A stretch of 64,000 bases of DNA from Prorocentrum cordatum. Lineage: Eukaryota; Sar; Dinophyceae; Prorocentrales; Prorocentraceae. Location of the stretch: NCBI GenBank assembly GCA_963575745.1, contig CAUYUJ010000903.1:330001-394000 (forward strand), in the 5' to 3' direction. The notes beneath the pieces are model-generated. The model had not been told where the DNA came from. It saw nothing but the letters and a program-made list of their open reading frames with translations, and searched no databases. Shown here piece by piece: positions 19,854 to 30,486 of this stretch. The translations under genes were made by a program, and so were the position numbers. Position 1 is the stretch's first letter, and the number at the start of each line of letters is the position of its first letter.

Positions 19854-21920
19854 CCGACAAGATGGGATGGGGGGCTCCCATGAGTTGCCACCGAATGTTA
19901 TGGGAGGGAGGGTGGGAGTGGGCGGGTCCGCTGGCTCGTTCGGCCTGGCGCACTCGTGACCCCTCCTCCTGCTCCCCTTTTCCCTCGGGGGTAAACAGAA
20001 GCCTCACCCTGACACGTCGATTAGTGAATTGTCCGTTTTCGGTGCTCGAGAAGGCGCCGCGACCGCGTGAGACGGCGCCCCGACGCTGGACAGCTGCGGC
20101 AATTTCGCCCTCGACCGCCCTGGCGTTCACGGCCTGCCCTGGGCTTCGAACGACATCCGCAACCTCGACGAGACGGGTTTGCTCAACAAGGGTGAATCGA
20201 TGATCGGCGCTCGGCGGGCGCCCCCCACCGCGGCTGCGGAGGTGGGCGCCTGCCGAACAGAGGACCCGCCGCACTGGCGCCATAGGAAACGCGCGGGTCC
20301 TGGACAGTCACGCGCTCGTTGCCGCCCGAAGAAGAGCCCGCGCGAGCACTTGGAAGATCTGCTGACTCCGCCACAACAGTCCGGCGAGCTGATCCGAGCT
20401 AGAGACGCCGAGCAGGTGCGGCGCGCCGAAGCCGAAACCAAAGGGAACGCGAAGTTGCCAAATCATATCGGAGAGAATCTCGTCCGCGGGGAGCAATTTT
20501 TCGATCCCAAACGTCTTTCAGGTGGAGGGCGAGTGGCGCGGCGGCACCCGCGTGCCCCCCTGGTTCCAAATGAAGATGGAGAGCAACCATTCCGCCCCAG
20601 CACGCGCGGATTGGAACAAGAGGAATTGAGACAAGAGGGCCTTGGAAAAACATGGAGGGGCAGGCGAGGGCGCCGCAGCAGCGGCACGCGCAGCGGCAGC
20701 CCCCGCCGCACTGCCCTTGCCGCAGTTAACCCGGCAAAGGTGGGCAGACGCGAGCCATGCCGACCTCCGCGTTTCCCCGCCGCTGAGCAACCGACGAAGG
20801 CCATGAAGCGGCGAAAGGGGGGGAGGGCGTGAGAGCGCGGGCGCCGGGGCGGCGAGGAGGGATGAGTGGGGGGCGGCGGGAGGGATGAGTGGCATTTTCA
20901 TCGCTTCCGCCTCCTCTTCCTCCCCTTCGAGGCGCCTCCCCCCCCACCCCCCGTTCTCCCTGCCTGCCCCCCATGTCCTCATCTTCCCCCATCCCACTCG
21001 TCAACCCCAGCCTGATCGGAAGAGGGTGGGGACATTCGGAAGAGGGGCGCCCCCCTCGAAGACAGCTGCGATGCCCAGGGTGGCCGCGTCCAGCGCCGTC
21101 GCCGGCGGATGCTCGGCGCGCGCCGCCGCGCGCGCGGCAGCAGGAAGACCTGCGGCCAGAACGCCCACATCAGCGGGGGTCGTGGGCGCCTGAGCATGGG
21201 CACGACGCGCGGGCGGGGCGCAGCTGGGGCGCCAATCCACGGCAAGGCGCATGGGCGGGATACAGATGGGACGACAGCGGTGAACCGAGAGAACATTGGG
21301 GCGAGCTCCTAAGGGCTGAGGACTGGCGCTGGCGTGGCTGGAACTGGCGCGACTGGGGCTGAGGGCTGCGCGGGGGGCGACCCTCCGCAGCAGCGGAGGG
21401 TTACCGACACTGCGCGCAGTTCGCCGAATCCGCGCGCGCGCACGCGCCGAACTGCCCGAGCGTTTGCAAAAACATGGTTTCTCCTGCCATATTTGCTGCC
21501 GTCGTCCTGCGCCCCTTGCTTTGCACTGCCTGTCCCCGTTCTCCCGCTCCCCATTTCTGCTCCCCGCCATCGTCTTTTTCTTCCGTTCGCACAGAGCCCT
21601 TCCAAGAAAAAAGGGAGGAACGCAAAGATGGCGCAGCCCTGCGCAGCGCCCAAATGGCCCAAAACAAACCCTTTCCGTCACAGAGGGGCGTAGCAACGCC
21701 CAAAATGACCAACAAACAAGCCCTTCTGTCACAGAGGTGCTTGCAAACAAAACACAATTATCACCTTACTCCTGCTTTTGGATTCGCCCTCCAGACCTAT
21801 AGACCTATCTGGACGGCCCAAAAGAATCTCGACTGGGTTTCAGGTGTCGAGGTGATGGTGCTATAATCTAGCCGTCCTGGAAATTCAAAGACGATGTCGT
21901 CCTCGCTGCGCCCCGCCCTT
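19854..21920. other. GC-rich stretch, no convincing gene
   Basis: Overlapping frames exist on both strands, mostly Arg/Ala/Pro-rich. The best exon candidate is a plus-strand segment after CGTCTTTCAG at 20511-20520 (VEGEWRGGTRVPPWFQMKM), but no partner exon was found. I do not call a gene. Confidence 0.4.
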
Positions 21921-22352
21921 GCCGCTCGGGTTGACCCCGAGGGGGTCCAGGGACAAGGGGGTGGTGCAATATATTTGGTACAAGAGATGTGGGGTTGCGA
22001 TGCATCTGGGGCGCGCAATGCATTCCAGGGCGCAGGGGTATTGCTGGATTTTCGCGCGCAGTCCGCTGCGTGCGATACAATGCAGTACAATTCCCCGGCG
22101 CAGTGTCTTTGCAATACAGTGGATGCCCATGCCAAGAAACACCCTGCTCGCCTCCACGGTGCCCTGGGTTTCTTAGTCTCCGATGGTTTTGCTATGGAAG
22201 GCATGGCGCTCCGACACCCAAAATCAACGGACTTCTTGGGGTCTCAGGTATGGGTTTTCTTGCGGGAGCTTTCTCCTCCACTGTACAATTACCCCAAATC
22301 TATTGCACCACCCCCTTTCAGCTGAACCCCCTTGTGGGTCGCCCCGAGCGGC
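21921..22352. mobile_element. 432-bp inverted-repeat element with ~57-bp termini
   Basis: The left terminus runs GCCGCTCGGGTTGACC, AGGGGGTCCAGG, GGGGGTGGTGCAATATATTTGG. The right terminus is its imperfect reverse complement: CCCCAAATCTATTGCACCACC, then CCCCCTTGTGGGTCG and CCCGAGCGGC. The interior has no domain. It is too small for a transposase, so it is a non-autonomous DNA element or a long hairpin-forming repeat. No other copy lies in this window. Confidence 0.75.
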
Positions 22353-23348
22353 GGTTCCCGTGAGGCCCCGGCGCCCGCTGCGCCGGGCAGAGCCGCCGGC
22401 TCGCCGTACTTGGTGCCGCTGCGGCGGGAGTCGGTGCCGATCCGGCGCAGGGGCAAGGCCAGCTCTCGGGGGGGCCGCCGGGGGCTGGAGGACTGATCCG
22501 AGGCCGCCCTTCTGCGTCGCGGAAGTCAGCAGGAGGAGGGGAGGAGGAGGAGGAGGAGGAGGAGGAGGAGNNNNNNNNNNNNNNNNNNNNNNNNNNNNNN
22601 NNNNNNNNNNNNNNNNNNNNNNNNNNNNNNNNNNNNNNNNNNNNNNNNNNNNNNNNNNNNNNNNNNNNNNAGGGACGAGAAGGAGGAGGACCCCTGTCGT
22701 CGCGGAAAAATATCCCGACGGACGGTTTTGTCATTTCCAGCCTCGGGGGGGCCTGGCTGGGCCCAGGGGGCCGTCCACAAGGCGACCCCGGACGGAACGG
22801 GTCCCGGGGAGTGGGTCGAGACTCTTGGGAGTCGACGTCATGAACATATAATTGGGTTTGGGGTCTCGGGAGGGGGGTCAAGGGTCGAGATTCTCCGCGC
22901 GAGCGCACCGCTTGCCTAGCGCACCGATGCGCGGCAACGGCGCCGCTCTCTGATGTGAAAGAGCCGCCTTTGTACATGGTGATCGTTTTTTATTCAGTGT
23001 TCAAACCCCCCCACCCCCCATGGAGTAGATCTTGACTGTTGTTTGGCGGCTGTTTCGAGCGAGTGGTGTCTCCTCCAGAGGCCGCACTCTCTCAAACAGT
23101 CGCGCTAAGCAGAGGTCCAGAGCCACACTCCCCCCCTCCCCCCCTTTCCGCCCAATGGCGAAACGCCGAATCGAAAAACTTTCACGTGTATTTTCAGCGG
23201 CCTTCGACCCACCCTGCCACCGTGCCTGTGTTGCAATTCAGGCGCCTCTTGGATGCCCGTGGGGATCTGTTGAGAAGCCTCTCGGAGCCCTCTTGGGAGC
23301 CGGTTTTGGAATATCTTGGGTCCTGTCGTATGTTTCTTGGGGCTTCTT
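22353..23348. other. Non-coding stretch including the assembly gap
   Basis: Apart from the GGA microsatellite and gap, no repeat or gene was recognised. About 23100-23150 is C-rich. CTTGGG-type repeat sequence begins at about 23240. Confidence 0.4.
22525..22690. repeat. GGA microsatellite with a 100-N assembly gap (22571-22670)
   Basis: AGGAGG-type triplets lead directly into exactly 100 N, and GGA-type sequence resumes after it. The gap size is probably a placeholder, so distances across it are not reliable. Confidence 0.95.
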
Positions 23349-23498
23349 TTAAGTCGGGCCTGTCCCTCTACAGGAGGAACATTCAATCATACTCGGGGGA
23401 CGATTTCTTTCAAATTTGTTGGAGTATTTTCGAATATCTGCTGACTCTTTTTTATTTTCGGCCACAATCCGCCTGTAGGGGGACATGCCCCGACCTAA
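23349..23498. mobile_element. MITE family 1, copy e
   Basis: TTAAGTCGGGCCTGTCCC at the left, GGGGGACATGCCCCGACC at the right, with the GGGGACGATTTC block inside. It is inserted within or beside CTTGGG-type repeat sequence. No matching flanking octamers were seen. Confidence 0.8.
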
Positions 23499-23800
23499 GT
23501 CGAAAGTCCGAAATGGTGAGACTGCTACAATCATTATTGAACAAACCTACTGCAACATCAATGACGTTTGCCTCTTGGGACCCTCTTGGGGGGACCTCTT
23601 GGAGCCCTTTGGGGGGGACCTCTTGGAGCCCTGTGGGGCAGTCTTGTTTGCTGCTTGAGGGTCTCTGTGGCCTTTTGGAGGCCATCTCGGGCGTCTTGGA
23701 GAGCTCGTTGGCTGTCTCTCGGCACTAGTGGACCATCTTGGGAGCCGCTTGGGGCCTTCGTGGCCTGTCTTGGGCCTTCATGCATCTGGGAAAGTTGCGC
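23499..23800. repeat. Degenerate CTTGGGGCC repeat region, copy 2
   Basis: ACCTCTTGGAGCCCT-type units continue the repeat sequence seen before the MITE (about 23240-23348). AACATCAATGACGTTTGCCT (about 23550-23569) matches the corresponding segment of copy 1 (near 18566), supporting a shared element. Confidence 0.65.
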
Positions 23801-24475
23801 GGAAGCATCCTCATACTCCATACAAGGCTCGAAAGGGACCTGAACACTCCAATTCGTGCCTTGTGCCACGGTGGCGGGTACATAGAACTCTACCAATATT
23901 AGAAATTGAGGTGTGGGGGGTTCAGCGTGTATGGTCGTCCCGCCGGGCCTGACTAGCGAAATCACGCTAAACGACACGGGGGTGGCAGGTCCACGCTAAA
24001 CGCACCACTGCCGAGATCACGCCACCAAACGTCAAGCCAGGTGGGCGGTGCACGCTGAACACTTTCGTCAGCGGGGCGCGCACTCACCTCTACCCGCTTC
24101 TCCAGCCCTCCAATAGAGGCAGGAAGAAGCAGGAGGAACGGAGGAGGAGGAGGAGGAGGAGGGGGAGGAGGAGGAGGAACATGAGGAGGAAAAGGAGGAG
24201 GAAAACGAGGAGGGGGAGGAGGAGTCAATGCACCCCTCAGCACCACCAGGTTTCTTCCCGTATTTTCTTCTTTTCTTGCCTTGGACATTCTCTGCTCCTG
24301 CAGCTTAACACTTTGTGGCTCAGAGTTAGTGGAAGAAGGAGCGCGGCCGCGCGTGTCGGCCGGCGGGCCGGCCTCATTCCTTCAGTGCGATCTCTGTTGC
24401 ATGCTTATCGGCATTCTCCTTTATTGCCCCTGTCTTCCGCGAAGCCCAGTGACTATGAGACATCATATGTAAGTA
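23801..24475. other. Non-coding stretch with a GGA microsatellite
   Basis: About 24130-24230 is (GGA)n with GGAAAA interruptions. CACGCTAAAC recurs at about 23963 and 23992. No gene is supported. Confidence 0.4.
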
Positions 24476-25150
24476 TTGCAGGGACCTATGACTATCCAGG
24501 CAAAAGATTGGTTATCATCCGAAGCAGCGGCACAACCTTTCGCTTCGCGGAGCATGGGATCGCAAGAAGGAGCTCTCGGAAGAACAGGAAATCGTGGGTC
24601 TTTCGAGCGTGGCGCAAGTATGAACGCCTCAGCCAGGCGACGGACATCTCTTATTCTTCCCAGTAATGACGCATCAGAGACTATATTCGATTTGGCAGAA
24701 GGAGATTCGTCGGTTGATCCAGAGAGAAGATTCAAGGATGTACTCTCGGGCGGAAGGAATGGCTCCGCCAGAACTTATAACGAGGGACCCTCTGAAGTGG
24801 TGCTGGCCCACTTTGGCTTTCAGAAGTCCATGGATATAGACCTTGATATGGAAACGTCGTTGGATCACGCTCCTTTCGAGGTACCAGGCGTTGAAAGTCT
24901 GGGCGCGTTGCGCGGACAGAGTGAGAATGTGAGCGACATGCGATCTGAAGGAGACACATCCCACTCGATTGAAAGGAATGAGGAACATGCTCGGTTTCAC
25001 ACTTCGCCTGGTCCGTCGCGTCACCTTGAGCCTATTCTTGATATGTGTGCTGATTCTGCTTCTGGCAACATTCTGGCTGGAACCAATCATAAAGCCATTC
25101 TTCATTCGGACGATGAGTATAAAGACGAAGAAAATGCTAGTGCGAGCTGA
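24476..25150 (+). CDS. Hypothetical protein or pseudogene, 224 codons
   Basis: The longest open frame in the lower-GC block at 24.2-29.9 kb. The product is acidic and Ser-rich, with normal residue diversity (for example SMDIDLDMETSLDHAPFEV), unlike the low-complexity frames elsewhere. No domain is recognised. It lies upstream of, and in the same orientation as, two decayed Gag-like coding segments. It could therefore be the N-terminal part of a retroelement protein, or unrelated. The start is simply the first Met. Confidence 0.35.
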   Translation: MQGPMTIQAKDWLSSEAAAQPFASRSMGSQEGALGRTGNRGSFERGASMNASARRRTSLILPSNDASETIFDLAEGDSSVDPERRFKDVLSGGRNGSARTYNEGPSEVVLAHFGFQKSMDIDLDMETSLDHAPFEVPGVESLGALRGQSENVSDMRSEGDTSHSIERNEEHARFHTSPGPSRHLEPILDMCADSASGNILAGTNHKAILHSDDEYKDEENASAS

Positions 25151-25639
25151 GTGTTCATCGGCGCAGCCGATAATGAGCTCCCCCGACGTTCTACGCGCGG
25201 AGAGGTGCGCGCGAGAGGTTGCAGGAACGACTCCTCGCCCGTCGATGAAGAAACCAAAGAGTGAGAATGACGACTCGAATGCTTCGCCTCTGCAACAGGG
25301 TTTTCACAGACCAGGTTGCCAGAACTCGATGATCTTGTTGATCCGGATGAGCGAGAATATTTGGCAAAGGAGTACGCATGTGGATAATTCAAAGAGGGGT
25401 GCGAGGACAAGATAACAACACGCGCCTACCCTAAACAGAGAGGGGGCTTTCCAGCAAGGCCCCCGCGGCCGGGCGTTCCAGCTCCTTAGTGCCTTCGGTT
25501 TACCGCGGACCTCGTCGAATAGAACCACCGGCAGTTTTTCGATGCGGGAAGTTTGCTGGAATGCCGGGCCATCGTGTCCTTCCCGGGCGGAGAATTGGCG
25601 CCCTGGGAAAGCGCGCAAACCGGGGGGTTCATGTCGAAG

Positions 25640-26730
25640 ACCAGTGTGTTCTCAATGCTTAAACGTTTGCCCCAAATGCAGTCTTAGCATGGCTCTGTAA
25701 TGAGTGTGTCGCGATGGAAGAGCACTATTGTCATCGTCTTGCTATCCAGGAATGGGTTGAAATAGACAGACACTATCGAGAGCAGCTGAGAGCTGCGAGC
25801 GCGCACATGCAACATTTTTTCTGAGATCCAGGTAAATGGGCAGGCTGCCGAAGAGGCTCTTCGCCGACTTGTAATCTCTGAGGCCGAAAGGCAGGCATTT
25901 GTGCAGAGGATGGAGCGTGAGAAGATCATCATTGTTCTAGTTGCGCAGAAGTTGATACCGCATGCTGATGCCAGCGCAGCAGACGTCAAGGATGAAGCAA
26001 AGCGGCGCCTAGCCCAAGAGGAGATTGAGAAATTGAGGATTCAGTGCATTGATGAAACACTTGTGCCTGGCTCTCAGCAGAAGGCAGAATGAAAGACATC
26101 TGCGCGCAGAGAGATAGCTGGCGCTGTAAGGAGGGAAGGAGAGAGAGGAGCTCGATAACAGGCAGCGCGGGAAAATCAGGAGCTCCTCAGTCAACTTGAA
26201 GCTGCCCGGTTCGAGGTTGACAGAGTGAAATCAGAAGCTTTGCGAGCCCTTAGAAAACATGAGCAAAGTATCCAGGCATCCAAAGAGGGTGACCATACAA
26301 GAATGGCCGATGCCGTGGGCCGTCTGAAGGGGCAAACAACATAGTATATGCACAGCGACATCCTTGCAGCTCGGGCCGCAAGTGAAGAAATCAGAAGGTT
26401 GAGGTCAGACCTCGAGCAACCGCGAATGGAGAAAGAGGCTGATTCGACGCCGGCACAGGCGATGCATGCTGAGCAGCCTCCTTGTCCCATCGTTGTTCGA
26501 CCTGCTAGGGGCCCAGGTGCGTCTCGAGCCGGTGAGCGATCTGGCGTTCTGCAGCAGGCCTGTCACGTTTGCACGCAGCCCTCGACTGATGCATGTCAGG
26601 GTTGTTTGAAGCGCGCATGCAGTGATCATATGGACTTGGATGGATACCAAACGCTGCGATGAATGCGCTTGGAGGACAACGTTAGGATTTCGCGATTGGA
26701 ACGACGGGGAGAAAGAGCCTCGAGATATGC
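25640..26730 (+). pseudogene. Coiled-coil protein with Cys/His finger, frameshifted
   Basis: Coding traces run CNECVAMEEHYCHRLAIQEW (about 25692-25751) with a helical continuation to about 25820. A frame change at a run of six T near 25815 follows. The new frame continues as a long charged helix (EEALRRLVISEAERQAFVQR through RRLAQEEIEKLRIQ, about 25850-26045), broken by in-frame stops at about 26090 and 26340. It ends in a finger-like CHVCTQPSTDACQGCLKRAC followed by SDH (about 26560-26630). In the next frame RCDECAW follows (about 26650). A multimerising helix plus Cys/His knuckles suggests a Gag-like or RING/B-box-like protein. It is decayed. Confidence 0.5.
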
Positions 26731-27459
26731 CTGACGCTCGGGGCCCAGATTGCGATTGTGATGGGAATGCACCGAGACGCTCAGCTTTGCCTAAGGATGA
26801 TTCGCCTGAACGCCAGATGAGTAATCTTGCCGATGTTATGTGAATGCCAGTTTTCAAATCGGAGAAGTCGGGTGCTGATGAGATGCCATGGCTGATTGCT
26901 CCGTCAATGCCGACGCTTCCTTCTTGCGAAATCGCATTTCTTCCCCGGGCCGACTGTTGGGGAGACCTCGGCAACGTGCGAGAGTTCGGCCGGGGGGGGT
27001 GCCCGAGGAGCGAACCCTGGGAATGTTCTTTTCAATTCGAACCAATTGGGCCCTACTCGCACTCGGGTTGCGCGACACCTTCTCTTCGCGGTCGGCGCAA
27101 CCGCTGCTGGCGAGGAAGGTGGGGGCCCGGGAGGTCATGATGACGATCGAGGAGATGGTCGAAGTGCAGCTCCCAGCACAGGAATGACTGTTGCGTTGCA
27201 TTTGACGAGACGGGTAAGTCAAAGCCGCCCAGTGGCCCTCCTGGGGGGCCGGGGGGCGATGGCGACCCAGACGGAGACGGCGGCGTTGCCGAATGATCGC
27301 GGTGACCCCACACGGCGACCTTTTCACGCCAGCCAAATGGACATCAATTGGAGAAGTTTTGCAAACAATAGAAAAACATGCATTTACTCGATGAGCCGGG
27401 AGTTCAGACTCTCCGAGAATGGAAGCCACATGGCATAAGGAATGTAGCTGGATCGTGGC

Positions 27460-28670
27460 ATGAAGTTCACAGCTTGGGGTCCTGATGTGCCCAGTGAGAA
27501 TCTTAGAGATTGTGGGGGGGCGATGCGCCTTGATATGATGATAGCTACCAACCTGCTTGAGAAGTTTGCGAAGATGAGACGCCATCAGCGTCTGTCAGTG
27601 CAACGTGCGCATTTTCTGTCGCGGCTCAATCGCATGGAGCATTCGCGTCAGAAGGGCGTCTCCTCGCGGGTGGTGAGGCGACGCGAGCTACATGCATTTG
27701 GTTTTCTGTCAGGTCGGAGAGCGGACAACATTGGATATGTCGAGATCTCGTCAAACTGACCATTGATCGAGAGAAGCCTAACCAGGTCTTGCATTACTTC
27801 TATAGCGAATGGCTGGAGCGACATCAAGAGATGCATGGTGCCAGGGAACCATCGGATGACACGAAGGCTTCGACGCATGCACATTTCTATGAACAGATAC
27901 GACAGGTCCTTAGGCTTCAGTCCGACATGCAGTGGCATGAGTTGTCAGCAGATTCTCCAGGCACGGGAATGAGAACATCTCAGTGGCTTTTGCTTCAGGT
28001 TGAGTCTCTTATGATGCGAGACAGAGAACAGCGGGCAATTTCTGAGCGCGAGTCGACCCTTACCTGCAGAAATAGGCAGGCCCGCTTAACAGGCGGGAAC
28101 AGTGAGGGCGGCGGAGACGCTAGAAGGGCCTCTGCCATGGCAGCAACAATACAACGATTAGGGATGCCCACGGATCAGTTGGCAAGCGGACGAGCCAAAG
28201 GTGAGACGACCTGTAACTTGGTGAACCAAGAGAAGATGTGTCCTGAAGGAGGACAAGGTTGTCCTTATAAACACAAGAAGCCGAAGGCACCTGCTGCACT
28301 GGGGCAGCCAGGGGCGAGCGGCGACGGTCGCGCTGCTGGCGGAAAGAGCGATCGTAGAGGCAGAAACGACGGATCTGCGAGTAGAGGCTCGAGAGGAGAA
28401 GACAGGCCTCGTTCCTCGACGCCATCGAATAACTTTAGCGACTCGAATGCGACAACGTCGCGGACGAGGGCTCCGTCGGGACCCTCGAAGGAGCGACAGG
28501 GCAAAATGGCGGGTTATGCGTGGTCACCTGATCCTCGCATCTGTAAGGGCTCTCAGGATGGATGCTATAGACGTCGCAGAGGCCTGACAGATGCCGAGAA
28601 AATCAGACGTGGCACATATGGAGAGGCTCGGCTTAAAGCTGGTAAGTCTCTGGGATATCAGTGAGCGATC
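27460..28670 (+). pseudogene. Gag-like protein with CCCH zinc finger, frameshifted
   Basis: A helical segment (MMIATNLLEKFAKMRRHQRL, about 27530) reads through to GYVEI. A frame change near 27750 then joins it to LTIDREKPNQVLHYFYSEW and a longer open stretch to 28664. This stretch contains CNLVNQEKMCPEGGQGCPYK followed by His (about 28212-28275), a C-x8-C-x5-C-x3-H finger. A Ser/Gly/Arg-rich basic tail follows. CCCH fingers in this position are seen in Gag proteins of dinoflagellate retroelements. No protease, integrase or RT motifs were recognised downstream, so the rest is lost or unrecognisable. Confidence 0.5.
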
Positions 28671-29980
28671 CGGCAGGCCTGTTCTGCAGCGGCGAATGCT
28701 GCTGAGGCTACTCCCGCCGATGCCCCGAGGGGCCGGGGCTCGAGCAGAAGACGCGGGAGATACCGAGGCAAGGGCAGAGGAAAAGGATAAGACAAACCAT
28801 GTAAGACGTTCACAGAGGTGGGATATTGCTCACGAGGCAAATTTTGTTGGCACGCGAAGAACACGCCGAATCATCCGTGACGATGGCTCGGCACTGACCT
28901 ACTTTGGGCCGGTGCCAGGATGATCGTTGCATATATCTACCTTTCCTTGCTGACGCCCATTAACTTTTCGATTTAATGGTCACGACGATTCAACTGGCAA
29001 AACGGACAAAGGGGGGCGGAGTAATGCATCGCTGGCGCAGCCAGTCGAGTCATCGTCGCCTGCCCTGCCCCCTTGGCTCAGGGGTCGCGCGGCGCCTGCA
29101 CTGCGTCAGGAGGGCGACGCGATGCAGCCGACTCCGGCAATGCATGTTCTGTTAATTATATCAAATTTTCCGATGAAGCCGCCCCCCGCTTCTGATGCAC
29201 CATGGGAACGCAGAGAACATTTGACTAAACTCGTCGCTGTCCTTGTTAAGTTACACCCTCTTCCCAGGGATGCCATCGTGTCTTTTTGTGACGAGCCTCC
29301 CGGGAATAGCTGCATCAGAATTGCGAAGACGGGAAGATGCGGATACAGTGTGAAGTTGGACCCCATCCACCAGGGGGCCGAACATGACTCGAAGGAAGGC
29401 GCGTTGCCATAGCCCAAGGGAGCTGCCTTCGAGCGTTAATGACAGGTGGAGGTTCCCAAGGGAAGAGCATAGACGGATGCTAGCTGGGTGGGAAGCAGCA
29501 TCGGGATATGCACAGCTCAGAGTATCTGATTTGGCCGATGAAGTTTGGCATCTTTGGCTAGCGTCCGAGGAGAAAGAACAGGGCCACTCAGCACGGCGCA
29601 TCCGCTGCCGGGAGTAGGGAGAAATTGCCTGAACATATCGGCGCGCTCAGATCCATAGTCGATACGGGCTGTGGGTGGAACCTTCGCGCAAAAAAGTTCA
29701 TTTTAGCTGCACTCGCAATGGGTTTGATCAAACGATTGGGAGAATCAGGCACCTTCCATCTTGGGGCCTTCTCTAGCTTCAGGAAGCGTCATGCGACATA
29801 CATCGGATGTCGCGCAGGAAGCCCTGGACGGGCAATGTGGTGATTGGATTATAAGCTGTATGCTGACGACTCTGCCACGCGATGCTAGAGACATCGTCGG
29901 CCTGACGGTACTCTACTCAGTGCCTACAGTACGATGGCATATACGTTTGTTTATTCCCACATACGTTGATACATATATAC

Positions 29981-29983
<3 letters not shown>
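28671..29983. other. Decayed coding-like sequence, nothing recognisable
   Basis: Frames at 29122-29412 and 29384-29617 have normal residue diversity but are interrupted, and no family is recognised. The GC content and the density of short frames resemble 24.4-28.7 kb, so this may be the continuation of the same decayed element. Confidence 0.35.

Positions 29984-30017
<34 letters not shown>
29984..30017. repeat. (TA)n tract at the left junction of the YR element
   Basis: Alternating TA ends exactly where A1 (GGACAG) begins. The tract continues as (AT)n at 37161-37205 on the other side, so the element lies inside one microsatellite. Confidence 0.9.
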
Positions 30018-30019
<2 letters not shown>

Positions 30020-30123
30020 ACAGTTTTAACAACGTGATGCAGAGCCCTGTATGAGAGTGCCGCACGTTCGATATGTCAGTTCAAATCCTTTCGGTTTTCC
30101 GCTGACATATGTGCTCAAGTGCA
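30018..30123 (+). repeat. A1 terminal repeat of the YR element
   Basis: 106 bp identical to A2 at 36796-36901. It contains a 9-bp inverted repeat, ATATGTCAG (30071-30079) and CTGACATAT (30102-30110), separated by 22 nt, able to form a hairpin in single-stranded DNA or RNA. Confidence 0.95.
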
Positions 30124-30140
30124 TTGAGGAAGGTCGCTCG

Positions 30141-30482
30141 ATGAGCTTCAGCGAGTGGCTCTCGACCGAAGCGGTCCGCGCCGCCACCACGAGCCTGGCG
30201 ATCTGGGCTGCGAAGCCCGAGTGTCCTCCGTGCACCTGCAAGCCCTCGCTGGTGTGCGGCAGCGGGCTGGAACCTCACAGACAGGACTGCCCACCTCAGG
30301 TGGGGACCTGGCCGCTGTCAGCCGTCGTGCTGGCCGCGGTGCTGGGCCTGGCCGCAGGCGCGGTGCTGGGCCGCGGGTTCGCTCCGCCTGCTCCGGCGCG
30401 GGCTCTGGCGGCGATCGACCAGTTCGAGGAGGAGGCCCGGGCCCAGGCTGCTCTGGTTCGCGGGCGGCTGCAGGTCCAGTGA
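30141..30482 (+). CDS. Small Cys-rich single-pass membrane protein of the YR element
   Basis: 113 codons, starting at the ATG just after A1 (MSFSEWLSTEAV); an in-frame ATG at 30051 lies inside A1 and is less likely. An N-terminal helix is followed by a Cys/Pro cluster (PECPPCTCKPSLVC, with Cys 28, 31, 33, 39 and a further Cys at 50). One hydrophobic segment comes next (about residues 57-77, WPLSAVVLAAVLGLAAGAVL), then a charged helix. The stop lies 4 bases before the Gag start. I know no family for it. Its place ahead of Gag and its open frame suggest it belongs to the element. A membrane protein is unusual for a YR retrotransposon. It could be a chance frame in GC-rich sequence, but the clean hydrophobic block argues against that. 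Confidence 0.6.
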   Translation: MSFSEWLSTEAVRAATTSLAIWAAKPECPPCTCKPSLVCGSGLEPHRQDCPPQVGTWPLSAVVLAAVLGLAAGAVLGRGFAPPAPARALAAIDQFEEEARAQAALVRGRLQVQ

Positions 30483-30486
30483 GGCC

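Noticed and set aside
20500-20640. A possible spliced exon (VEGEWRGGTRVPPWFQMKM)
   Set aside because: An AG splice-like site precedes it, but there is no matching exon, no domain and a stop soon after.
21001-21750. Minus-strand 249-codon frame
   Set aside because: Arg/Ala/Pro-rich, with overlapping frames of similar length on the plus strand and no domain.
30080-30110. tRNA or Pol III box-B-like sequence (GTTCAAATCC) in the A repeat
   Set aside because: It sits in the loop of a 9-bp inverted repeat, with no acceptor stem, anticodon arm or box A at the right spacing.
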